From positions 1-18,417 of the forward strand of contig URIA01000046.1 in the NCBI GenBank assembly GCA_900547765.1: a stretch of 18,417 nt of DNA, written 5' to 3'. The position numbers were made by a program, and so were the translations under genes. Each line of letters starts with the position of its first letter. Positions within the stretch are counted from its first letter, which is position 1. A model generated the notes under the pieces. The model worked only from the letters and a program-made list of their open reading frames with translations, was not told where the DNA came from and did not search any database. Shown here one piece after another: positions 7,217 to 13,644 of this stretch. Source of the stretch: an uncultured Collinsella sp. (lineage in GTDB: Bacteria > Actinomycetota > Coriobacteriia > Coriobacteriales > Coriobacteriaceae).

Positions 7217-7255
7217 AAACCTGCCAAATAGGGATAGGTTTATTTTGGCAGGTTT
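7217..7255 (-). promoter_or_regulatory. 12-bp perfect inverted repeat in the cyclo-ligase leader
   Basis: AAACCTGCCAAA (7217-7228) and TTTGGCAGGTTT (7244-7255) are perfect complements around a 15-nt spacer. They end 17 nt before the cyclo-ligase start. On the minus strand AAACCTGCC is followed by a related AAACCTATCC. It may be an operator or a leader hairpin; no T-tract follows and the ribosome site is outside the stem. Confidence 0.5.
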
Positions 7256-7268
7256 CATCTGGGCAAAC

Positions 7269-7309
7269 GTCGAGGCCGCCACAAAGGTGCCCTTTGTGGC
7301 GGCCTCGAC
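7269..7309. repeat. 19-bp perfect hairpin with GGTGCC tip, downstream of hicB
   Basis: Arms 7269-7287 and 7291-7309 pair perfectly around a 3-nt loop. It lies 12 nt past the hicB stop, where it could end hicAB transcription, but only GTTT follows on the minus strand. The core CCGCCACAAAGGTGCC resembles hairpins at 8004 and 9806, so it may be one of a dispersed family. Confidence 0.65.
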
Positions 7310-7321
7310 TCGACGTTGGCT

Positions 7322-7651
7322 TCACAGCGCCGCAGCGATTGCTTCAGTCACAAACTTATTGAGTGACTCACCCTTCTTTGCCGCTGCCAGTGCCGCCTGT
7401 TTGTGAAGCTCGGAGCCCGTCCTTACGTTGAACGAGCCTTTAAAAGCCCGCTCGGGTTCCTTGCCCTTCTCGGCGCAAAACTCAAGGTAATCGTCGACGG
7501 CGTCGTGGAAGCATTGCTCCACTTCTTCAACCGTGGAGCCTTCAAATACGATTGCGTCCCTAATGCCGGTGACCATACCTGTGAGCACATGCTGTTCGGC
7601 ATCGAACTCGACTGGGGCGAAATAGCCCTTGTATGCCAAAACGTTACTCAT
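7322..7651 (-). CDS. hicB: HicB family antitoxin
   Basis: This 109-aa antitoxin neutralises HicA and represses the operon. The N-terminal half is the HicB RNase-H-like fold (YKGYFAPVEFD, then GIRDAIVFEGSTVEEVEQCF and DDYLEFCAEKGKEPE). The C-terminal half (FNVRTGSELHKQAALAAAKKGESLNKFVTEAI, written here by position 74-105) is a ribbon-helix-helix DNA-binding domain. The ATG overlaps the 3' end of hicA by 8 nt, and GGAGGT within hicA lies 5 nt upstream, so the two are translationally coupled. The palindrome at 7922-7942 is a likely binding site. Confidence 0.92.
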   Translation of the reverse strand: MSNVLAYKGYFAPVEFDAEQHVLTGMVTGIRDAIVFEGSTVEEVEQCFHDAVDDYLEFCAEKGKEPERAFKGSFNVRTGSELHKQAALAAAKKGESLNKFVTEAIAAAL

Positions 7652-7907
7652 GACTACCTCCGATATCTTGCAGAAATCGAACGATGTTTCGAATGGTCCC
7701 CGCTGTCAATTCGTCAGATGGATGTGGCGCGTGCATTACGAACATCCTGCCATCTGACGGCCTGTAGAAGCGAACGCGCGATCCGGATGTCTTGCCTTTG
7801 TTGTCCATTTCAAAGCCATATGAAGCCATGACTTTTAAAAAATCGGTATACCGATACGTCGAAGGGCAGCTAAGCAGTTGGGCGATGAGTTTATCGGTTC
7901 GAGTCAT
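7644..7907 (-). CDS. hicA: HicA family toxin (mRNA interferase)
   Basis: This small 87-aa toxin has a double-stranded-RNA-binding-like fold and is expected to cleave mRNA when the antitoxin is lost. Visible are the core SGSRVRFYRPSDGR and the typical C-terminal HAPHPSDELTAGTIRNIVRFL. The usual active-site GSH motif reads GSR here, as in one HicA subgroup; the histidines in HAPHP are kept. ATG 7907 follows GAGG by 4 nt. It is the first gene of a toxin-first pair and overlaps hicB by 8 nt. Activity is inferred from the family. Confidence 0.88.
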   Translation of the reverse strand: MTRTDKLIAQLLSCPSTYRYTDFLKVMASYGFEMDNKGKTSGSRVRFYRPSDGRMFVMHAPHPSDELTAGTIRNIVRFLQDIGGSHE

Positions 7908-7921
7908 CCCGCCTCACATTC

Positions 7922-7959
7922 TGCAACTATATCCTAGTTGCAATTTAAGTCCGATGCAA
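7922..7959 (-). promoter_or_regulatory. hicAB promoter with palindromic operator
   Basis: On the minus strand TTGCAT (7959-7954) and TAGGAT (7936-7931) are 17 bp apart. The palindrome TGCAACTA-N5-TAGTTGCA (7922-7942) covers the -10 box, an ideal place for autorepression by the HicB ribbon-helix-helix domain. It ends 15 nt before the hicA start. Confidence 0.6.
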
Positions 7960-7973
7960 GCATCCCTACTATA

Positions 7974-8004
7974 GAACATGTGTACGTATGGAACAAGTGT
8001 TCGA
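7974..8004. promoter_or_regulatory. Two LexA/SOS-box-like palindromes
   Basis: GAAC-AAGT-GTTC at 7991-8002, read on the minus strand as TCGAAC-N4-GTTCCA (7989-8004), fits the Gram-positive/actinobacterial SOS box with one or two mismatches. A degenerate second copy, GAAC-ATGT-GTAC, lies at 7974-7985, 17 bp away. They sit between hicA and the mosaic zinc-ribbon gene. Control by LexA is an inference. Confidence 0.4.
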
Positions 8005-8040
8005 ACCACCACGAAGGTGCCTGTCCACTTTGCGGTGGTT
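8004..8040. repeat. Imperfect GGTGCC-tipped hairpin (REP-like)
   Basis: AACCACC (8004-8010) and GGTGGTT (8034-8040) pair, with an imperfect inner stem and the loop GGTGCCTGTCC. It is nearly the same sequence as the hairpin at 9806-9844. It lies in the leader of the zinc-ribbon gene and overlaps the edge of the SOS-like box. Confidence 0.6.
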
Positions 8041-8120
8041 TGGGCTGAATGTTGCGCAACAAGGGCTACGGCTTTGGGTTTACCTTCATGGTGGAAGGAA
8101 TGAACCGAAAGGAGCCCGCC

Positions 8121-9794
8121 ATGTTTTGTCGCTCGTGTGGTACGCCACTTGTCGACGAGGCCCTCTTCTGCCCCGTGTGCGGAACCCCCGTGGCGTCCGA
8201 CCAGATTGCTGCCTCGCAACAGCCCGCTGCTCGATATCAGCCCCAGCCTGCCGCGCCCGCTCCCCAGCAATACGTGCCCGTGCAGCAGCTCGTTCCGCGC
8301 AAGCGTTCCAAAAAGCCCCTCATCGTACTCGCCGCGGTGCTTATCGTGGCGGCGGGCATCGGCGGCGGCGCGCTGTTCTACTTTACGCAGATCGCGACCA
8401 CGCCTATCGACGAGAGGACCTTCCCGGATAGTGGCATGCGCACGCTTGTCTCGACCAAGTACGACACCAATGGCGACGGCCGTATCTCGCACGACGAGGC
8501 CAAAGCGGTTGCATCGGTCGAGCTAGAGGGTGTCGCCTCGACGCAGGGCCTGGGCAAGACATTCCCCAATATCGTTACAGTGGAGTCCAGCGACGACAAG
8601 CTCGTCAACCTGGACCTTTCGGGCTGCGGAGACCTTAAAACCGTCGAGCTTAACTCGGCGAGCAACGTCACCGTCGTTAACCTGGACGGTTGCGACAACA
8701 TCGAGAAGCTCGACCTTTCAAATGCCGAAGGCCTTAAAAGCGTCGATCTTTCGGGCAAAAAGAAGCTCGCCACGTTGGCGCTGCCGCAGGATACGAAAGT
8801 TAGCGGCATTAAGGATACGCAGCTCGAGGAGTTGTGGCTGCCGGTGTACTACGAGGGTACCGACGAGGACGGTGTGCACGGCAGCACGTATGAGATTGAG
8901 CGCGACGAGGACGGCTACGTTACGGGATATACGAGCAGCCTCAAACAGGGTGGTGGCATGGGCTACGACGTCGAGCACGACGAGTCGCATCGCATTTCGG
9001 AAATAGCGGAAGTTCGCTCGGGTGACTACGAGGAAGAAAACATGTTCACGTACGACGCCGACGGAAACCTGACGCGTATCGATTGCGATGCCGCCATTGG
9101 TGACGCATCGACCTCCACAACGTTCGCCTACGATGCCGACGGCAACCTGGCCAACAAGACGACGAATGCGGGCTACGGCGAGAGCTCGAGTACGTATGTC
9201 TACGAGGGCGGTAACCTGGTGTCCGATACCGAGGTCAACCCAGGTAATCCTCGCACGGTCGCCTATTCGTACGGATACGACAACGGCCGCGTGACGTCCT
9301 TTACGACGGACTGCCAGGGTGACACCGTGGGCACGAGGTGGACGCTCACGCTCAACTACGAGTACGACAAGGACGGCAATATTACGCGTATCTCGCCCGT
9401 GACCTATGACACGCACGGCAACGATTACGGTTCTCTGAGTTCGTTTTCCACGGTTAATTACTCGTATAGTGGCGGCAAGCTCGACCGGATCGATTCCACG
9501 CGCGACGGGCATGCGGAGTTCTATTACGATGCGCACGGCATTCTGACGTCGGTCGATGAGTATGCCGATGGCGATTTAGATGACGAGTTTGAGTTTGAGC
9601 ACGAAGTAGAGTATCAGCGTTACTTCTGCAATAAGAGCGAGAAGAATAAGCCGGAGGAGTGGATCCGCCTGGATTCGAAATACGACGTCTGCAACGGCAG
9701 CTGGGTCAACACCTCATCGTCTCGCAAAGAGCGCTTTGTGAGTCTGTATCAGCTCAATCCGCTGAAGGCGCAACTCGATCCGTTCCACAAGTAA
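8121..9794 (+). CDS. Membrane-anchored mosaic protein: zinc ribbon, TM helix, EF-hand-like loop, leucine-rich and YD-type repeats
   Basis: No function is recognised for this 557-aa protein. In order: a zinc ribbon (C3, C6, C17, C20); a Pro/Gln-rich linker; basic RKRSKK then a transmembrane helix (66-89); an EF-hand/dockerin-like DTNGDGRISHDE (115-126); short leucine-rich repeats (about 160-222, such as LVNLDLSGCGDLKTVELNSA); and about 200 residues of YD/RHS-like units (YDADGNLTRID, YDADGNLANKT, YDKDGNITRIS, YDAHGILTSVD). The ribbon is probably cytoplasmic and the repeats outside the cell. The start at ATG 8121 is chosen for AAAGGAG 6 nt upstream and because it begins directly with the ribbon; ATG 8049 in frame lacks a good site. 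It may be a surface sensor or adhesin-like protein. It is monocistronic with its own terminator. Confidence 0.85.
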   Translation: MFCRSCGTPLVDEALFCPVCGTPVASDQIAASQQPAARYQPQPAAPAPQQYVPVQQLVPRKRSKKPLIVLAAVLIVAAGIGGGALFYFTQIATTPIDERTFPDSGMRTLVSTKYDTNGDGRISHDEAKAVASVELEGVASTQGLGKTFPNIVTVESSDDKLVNLDLSGCGDLKTVELNSASNVTVVNLDGCDNIEKLDLSNAEGLKSVDLSGKKKLATLALPQDTKVSGIKDTQLEELWLPVYYEGTDEDGVHGSTYEIERDEDGYVTGYTSSLKQGGGMGYDVEHDESHRISEIAEVRSGDYEEENMFTYDADGNLTRIDCDAAIGDASTSTTFAYDADGNLANKTTNAGYGESSSTYVYEGGNLVSDTEVNPGNPRTVAYSYGYDNGRVTSFTTDCQGDTVGTRWTLTLNYEYDKDGNITRISPVTYDTHGNDYGSLSSFSTVNYSYSGGKLDRIDSTRDGHAEFYYDAHGILTSVDEYADGDLDDEFEFEHEVEYQRYFCNKSEKNKPEEWIRLDSKYDVCNGSWVNTSSSRKERFVSLYQLNPLKAQLDPFHK

Positions 9795-9805
9795 CGACCA
9801 GCCGC

Positions 9806-9846
9806 AAACCACCACGAAGGTGCCTGTCCCCTTCGTGGTGGTTTTT
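9806..9846 (+). terminator. Terminator formed by a GGTGCC-tipped hairpin
   Basis: A perfect 15-bp stem (9806-9820 with 9830-9844, loop TGCCTGTCC) ends in TTTTT at 9842-9846. It starts 11 nt after the zinc-ribbon gene stop. It is the best-formed member of the hairpin family also seen at 7269 and 8004. Confidence 0.75.
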
Positions 9847-9871
9847 GCTGAAGGGCGGGTGTCTGCGACGG

Positions 9872-9934
9872 TTTGTCTCGATCTGTAACGGTAACTCGGC
9901 ATAAATGGGCCTAGCTGTTACAGATCGAGACAAA
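9872..9934. repeat. Inverted repeat pair 1 (TTTGTCTCGATCTGTAAC)
   Basis: An 18-bp perfect inverted repeat (9872-9889 with 9917-9934) encloses a 27-nt spacer. It shares its arm sequence with the pair at 9956-10012. It lies between two convergent genes. Confidence 0.75.
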
Positions 9935-9955
9935 GGGTCGGTGCCATTAGTAAAC

Positions 9956-10012
9956 GTCTCGATCTGTAACATCTGGAGCCGATATTCGCGTCTAGATGTT
10001 ACAGATTGAGAC
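9956..10012. repeat. Inverted repeat pair 2 (GTCTCRATCTGTAACATCT)
   Basis: Arms 9956-9974 and 9994-10012 are 19 nt with one mismatch and a 19-nt spacer. The GTCTCRATCTGTAAC core is the same as in pair 1, but the inner arms differ, so these look like two insertions or copies of one repeat family. Confidence 0.75.
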
Positions 10013-10036
10013 AAATCGTCCGGGGGCGTGGTGAGG

Positions 10037-13000
10037 TTAGCTCAGCAGGTCGATGACGTTAAAGCCGGCGTTGCTCTTGGCGATGACGTCTCGGCCGCCA
10101 AAGACACAGGTGGGCGAGACGGCCGCAATGCGCGTCACGTCGGCGCCGAGCGAGCGTAGCTCAGCGGGTGTGGCCGCGAGCATCTGGGCGCGACGTTCCT
10201 CGCGGGCGTGCGGATCGAGTCCAGCCAGGTAGGTTGTGTTGCGGCGCTTGGTGAGCGCATAGGGCTTCACCGGCGCGTCCATGCCGCTCACGCAGCTCAC
10301 GATAAAGCCCTCAAAGGCGGCCTCGTCGGGCTCAAAGCTGCCGAGCCATTCGCCTGCGCGCGCCACGCGCTCAATCGAGGGGTCGATTGCCGGGTCGCGG
10401 TAGGTGTAGAACGCCGCCTGACGCTCGCCGGCAGCGCGGAATCCGCAGCCGTACGCACCGCCTTTTACGCGGATCTCGTTCCACAGGTAGTCGTAGGAGA
10501 GTGCGTTGGCGGCAACCGCCCAGGCGCCCGTCACGTTAATGTCCAGGCGACGCGGGTCGCACGCGCTTGCCGCAAAGCAGATGTCGCTGGGGATGACAAA
10601 AGCCTCGTGGCGGTCGTGCGGCGTCGGCACCACGAGCGCGTCGCGGCCGGCGCCGTCGCCCGCCCCCAGCCCCAGGTCGCCCGCGGCATTCCAGTATGCG
10701 TTAAAGTCCTCATCGCTGCCGGTAAAGCTCGCCAGGCAGCCGTCGGCCACAAAGATGCGGCCTGCCAGCTCGGTAAGCTTGGCGCGCAGGCCGTCCAGGC
10801 GCTCGTCAAAGTGGTCGAGCAAATCGCGCAGGAACAGATAGAAATCAACGCCCGAAAGCTGCTCGCGCACCACGGCCGAAGGCGAGCTGTAGCTCATCGC
10901 GCGACCGAGCGCCGCCGAGTGACCGTTGTTGATAAAGCCCTGCTCAAGCCCAATGCGAATCTGCGTGAGCACGTCGCGCACGCGGTCGGCGTCGGCATCG
11001 AGCAATAGCGTGCTCGACCACACCTCGCGCGGCAGGCTCGCCAGCGCATCGATCTTCTCGGACAGGGCGCCGGCGCTCACCAGCAGGTAGGGGCGCACGC
11101 CGTCCACGTCGGGCTGGGTCATGACCTCGGTCGTAAAGCTCAAAAAGCCCAGCTTGCCGGCGAGCAAGTTGTCGAGCTCCTCGGCCGAGTGCTCGCTCGT
11201 GGGCAGCTGTTTGAGCAGGCGGCAGAGCAGCGTCGCATAGGGCAGGTCCTCAAACGCGACGCAGCTCAGGTCGAAATACTGCATGGCGTAGGCCAGGCGG
11301 TTGGTGGGGATGCCGTGGCGCAGGCAGGGGATGGGCGCAGTCGTGTCCACGACCAGCGGAGGCTCGGGGCGCGCCTCGCCAATGTCGGACACGCGCAGGC
11401 GCGGCAACGTGGCCTTGGCCTCGGGCGTGTCCTCCGCCTCCTGCGCGGCGCGCAACTCGGCCGTGCGCTCGACCACATCGGCCAGCTCGGCATCGGTCAT
11501 GGCGTCGCGCTTGGCTGCCAGCTCGGCTGCCTCGGCGCCCTCCGCGCCCTCGGCGGCGTCCACCGGCACCAGCTCGACCAGCGCCATGTGGTCGTTCTCC
11601 AGCACGAGCTCGCGCAGCAGGTCCTCAAAGTAGCTGCCGTCCAGCTCGCCACGAAGCTCCTCGTACACCGGGCCGTACTTGAGCGCCAACGTCGCGGCGT
11701 CGTCATCGTAGAGCCAGGTGCTCAGCGCGTCGCACGCAATGGCCACGCCATCGGCGATACCGTAGTCGCGCTGGCGCAGGTCGTATTCGTTGCTGCTGAT
11801 GATAGCTTCCAGGCGCTCACGCGGAACGCCGTGCTCGCACAAGTCGCGGCAGGCGTCCTGGAACACGCGGCGCAGCTCGCGCGCCACGCCGGGCTGTGCG
11901 TTTTGCAGCATGATGAGCTCGTAGGGCTGCAGGCTCTCGGCCGCGGTGTAGCTCACCACGTTGCCGCCCAGGCCGGCGGCCAGAATGGCCTTCTTAACCG
12001 GTGCTTCGTTGGAGCCCAGCAGCGCCTCGAACAGGATGTCCGCGGCGATCGTGCGCTTGCGGTCGAGTGCGCTGCCCAGCACCAGGCCCAGGCCCACCAG
12101 GGCGTTTTCGGGCGTGGTGGCCATCTCGACGCGCTTATACTCGCAGGTCACGGGCGCCTGCACGTCCAGCGGATTGGGCGCCAGCGTGGACGGGTCCTCG
12201 CCGGCGGCAACGGCAGCGTCCATGCGGCGGCTCGCGGCACTCGGCTGCGACAGATAGCACTCGTCCAAAAACGCCAGCGCGCGGTCCGCGTCCAGGTCGC
12301 CGTAGAGCGTGATGTAGGAGTTGGAAGGATTGTAGTGGCGAGCGTGCGTATCCAGGAACTGCTCGTAGGTGAGCGCGGGAATCGCGCGCGGGTCGCCGCC
12401 GCTCTCGTGCGCATAGGCGGTGTTGGGATAGAGCGCGGCGTTGACGGCGTCGTCCAGCACGCTCATGGGGTCGGACAGCGCGCCCTTCATCTCGTTGAAC
12501 ACCACGCCGTTATAGCGTAGCGTGCCCTCGCGCAGGCTCGCGGGGCTGTCGCCGCCCTCGCCCTCGACGCCCTCTGGCAGGTCCAGCTCGTAGTGCCAGC
12601 CCTCCTGCTCAAAAATGGTGGGCTTGGTATAGATGGCCGGGTTGAACACCGCGTCCAGGTACACGTCCATCAGGTTGTACAGGTCCTGCTCGTTGGTGGT
12701 GGCGACGGGGTAGATGGTCTTGTCGGGGTAGGTCATGGCGTTGAGGAACGTCTGCATGGAGCTCTTGATCAGGTCGACAAACGGCTCCTTGACGGGAAAC
12801 TTGGCCGATCCGCACAGCACCGAGTGCTCAAGAATATGGAACACGCCGGTGGAATCGGCCGGCGGCGTCTTAAAGCCAATGGCAAAGGCCTTGTTTTCGT
12901 CGTCGCACGCCAGGTACAGCAGGCGAGCGCCCGAGGCGGTGTGGCGCAGCACGTAGGCGTCCGAGTCGAGCTCGGGCACGGTCTCGCAGCGCTCGACGGC

Positions 13001-13075
13001 AAAGCCGTGGCAGGTAGTGCCGGGCACCAGCAGTGCGGCGGCAGCGGCGCGCGGGTCGGTTGGGGTGGTGGGCAT
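10037..13075 (-). CDS. M16C family zinc metallopeptidase (presequence protease / PreP-like)
   Basis: This 1012-aa single-chain clamshell peptidase degrades short or unfolded peptides. Its length fits the PreP/M16C family (about 970-1000). The zinc site HILEH (80-84) lies in VFHILEHSVLCGS, the classic PreP form; the third ligand is probably E195 in GVVFNEMKG. TPPADSTG, KEPFVDLIKSSMQTFLNAMT and PDKTIYPVATTN are further family blocks. The C-terminal half carries the second M16 pair (INNGHSAALGRAMSYSS and GGAYGCGF). No signal peptide is seen, so it is probably cytoplasmic. ATG 13075 is chosen for AAAGGAG 7 nt upstream; the open frame extends to 13282 but that part is not protein-like. A Glu/Ala-rich linker is visible in the middle (about 570-620). 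Confidence 0.93.
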   Translation of the reverse strand: MPTTPTDPRAAAAALLVPGTTCHGFAVERCETVPELDSDAYVLRHTASGARLLYLACDDENKAFAIGFKTPPADSTGVFHILEHSVLCGSAKFPVKEPFVDLIKSSMQTFLNAMTYPDKTIYPVATTNEQDLYNLMDVYLDAVFNPAIYTKPTIFEQEGWHYELDLPEGVEGEGGDSPASLREGTLRYNGVVFNEMKGALSDPMSVLDDAVNAALYPNTAYAHESGGDPRAIPALTYEQFLDTHARHYNPSNSYITLYGDLDADRALAFLDECYLSQPSAASRRMDAAVAAGEDPSTLAPNPLDVQAPVTCEYKRVEMATTPENALVGLGLVLGSALDRKRTIAADILFEALLGSNEAPVKKAILAAGLGGNVVSYTAAESLQPYELIMLQNAQPGVARELRRVFQDACRDLCEHGVPRERLEAIISSNEYDLRQRDYGIADGVAIACDALSTWLYDDDAATLALKYGPVYEELRGELDGSYFEDLLRELVLENDHMALVELVPVDAAEGAEGAEAAELAAKRDAMTDAELADVVERTAELRAAQEAEDTPEAKATLPRLRVSDIGEARPEPPLVVDTTAPIPCLRHGIPTNRLAYAMQYFDLSCVAFEDLPYATLLCRLLKQLPTSEHSAEELDNLLAGKLGFLSFTTEVMTQPDVDGVRPYLLVSAGALSEKIDALASLPREVWSSTLLLDADADRVRDVLTQIRIGLEQGFINNGHSAALGRAMSYSSPSAVVREQLSGVDFYLFLRDLLDHFDERLDGLRAKLTELAGRIFVADGCLASFTGSDEDFNAYWNAAGDLGLGAGDGAGRDALVVPTPHDRHEAFVIPSDICFAASACDPRRLDINVTGAWAVAANALSYDYLWNEIRVKGGAYGCGFRAAGERQAAFYTYRDPAIDPSIERVARAGEWLGSFEPDEAAFEGFIVSCVSGMDAPVKPYALTKRRNTTYLAGLDPHAREERRAQMLAATPAELRSLGADVTRIAAVSPTCVFGGRDVIAKSNAGFNVIDLLS

Positions 13076-13127
13076 ATGCAGTCTCCTTTGACGCCCCAGC
13101 GGGGGCGAATCGAGTCGAATCCTCGAG

Positions 13128-13133
13128 AGTATA
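13128..13133 (-). promoter_or_regulatory. Candidate -10 box for the M16C peptidase gene
   Basis: TATACT on the minus strand lies 52 nt before the start codon, next to the palindrome CCCATATGGG (13134-13143). There is no clear -35. Confidence 0.3.
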
Positions 13134-13239
13134 CCCATATGGGGCCGCGGCTCTGCGGCGAACTGGAGACGATGCCAGCGGATTGGGTAAAGGCCCCGCG
13201 TGCCCGCCGCGCGAGCGTGGAAACTTGGACGCCTATCGA

Positions 13240-13335
13240 ATGAGAGTGGATTTTCGGACGGAATCAGCCTCAAAACGCCCAAATACCGTCCAAATATCCA
13301 CCCTCATTTCCCGACCGTCCAAAATCCACGCTCAT
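13240..13335. repeat. Three copies of a 22-nt unit, one inverted
   Basis: The unit (core GTGGAT and GGACGG ends) is seen at 13240-13261 on the plus strand and at 13286-13307 and 13315-13335 on the minus strand. Each pair differs at only a few positions. Copy 1 can fold with copy 2 or copy 3, giving alternative hairpins. They lie in the 570-bp gene-free region between the divergent peptidase and AlbA_2 genes. Confidence 0.7.
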
Positions 13336-13375
13336 CCGCCGCCCGCACATCTCTCATCTCTCATTCGTCACGAAT

Positions 13376-13422
13376 ACGAGAGATAACAGAAAGACGAGAG
13401 ATAAATATGAGAGATAACTGAG
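13376..13422 (+). repeat. GAGAGATAA module, copy 1 (candidate operator cluster)
   Basis: Three GAGAGATAA boxes at 13378, 13396 and 13409 (spacings 18 and 13 bp) form a 47-bp module. The same module, with the same spacings, recurs exactly 165 bp downstream. Two inverted ATCTCTC boxes (13349-13355, 13356-13362) lie just upstream. It looks like a set of binding sites for the AlbA_2 regulator encoded next to it. Confidence 0.7.
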
Positions 13423-13463
13423 CAGCAAAGAGACAAGCAATCATGGTATTATCTCAATACCGA

Positions 13464-13492
13464 TTGTTCTACCAGCAAAAACATGTTTATAT
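13464..13492 (+). promoter_or_regulatory. Candidate promoter of the AlbA_2 regulator gene
   Basis: TTGTTC (13464-13469) and TTATAT (13487-13492) are 17 bp apart, with an extended -10 TG one base upstream. The pair lies between the two GAGAGATAA modules and beside the palindrome GGTATT-N5-AATACC (13445-13461), so both modules could control it. Confidence 0.5.
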
Positions 13493-13540
13493 GAAACAGA
13501 TGGCAGACATCTTATCTTTTATCTCTCACTCATCTCTAAT

Positions 13541-13587
13541 ATGAGAGATAACAGAAAGATGAGAGATAATTACGAGAGATAACTGAG
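13541..13587 (+). repeat. GAGAGATAA module, copy 2 (candidate operator cluster)
   Basis: Boxes at 13543, 13561 and 13574 repeat the 18/13-bp spacing of copy 1. The two 47-bp modules differ at only about five positions. One inverted box TTATCTCTC (13519-13527) sits just before it. This copy lies downstream of the predicted promoter and 57 nt before the start codon. Confidence 0.7.
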
Positions 13588-13644
13588 AGACGAAGGAAAT
13601 TCATTCGCGGCATTCTTCGCAGAACCGAGCGAAAGGACGTGCAG

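Noticed and set aside
7403..7831. Plus-strand open frame opposite hicAB
   Set aside because: Antisense shadow of a well-recognised overlapping gene pair.
11189..12520. Long plus-strand open frame (443 codons) opposite the M16C peptidase
   Set aside because: It is the antisense shadow of a clearly coding gene with full family motifs; no ribosome site or domain.
13076..13282. 69-residue N-terminal extension of the M16C peptidase
   Set aside because: ATG 13075 has an ideal ribosome site and begins where the family does; the upstream part overlaps the likely promoter.
13376..13587. CRISPR array
   Set aside because: The GAGAGATAA boxes are 9 bp with irregular 4-9-bp gaps, and the modules are duplicated; there are no spacers and no cas genes.
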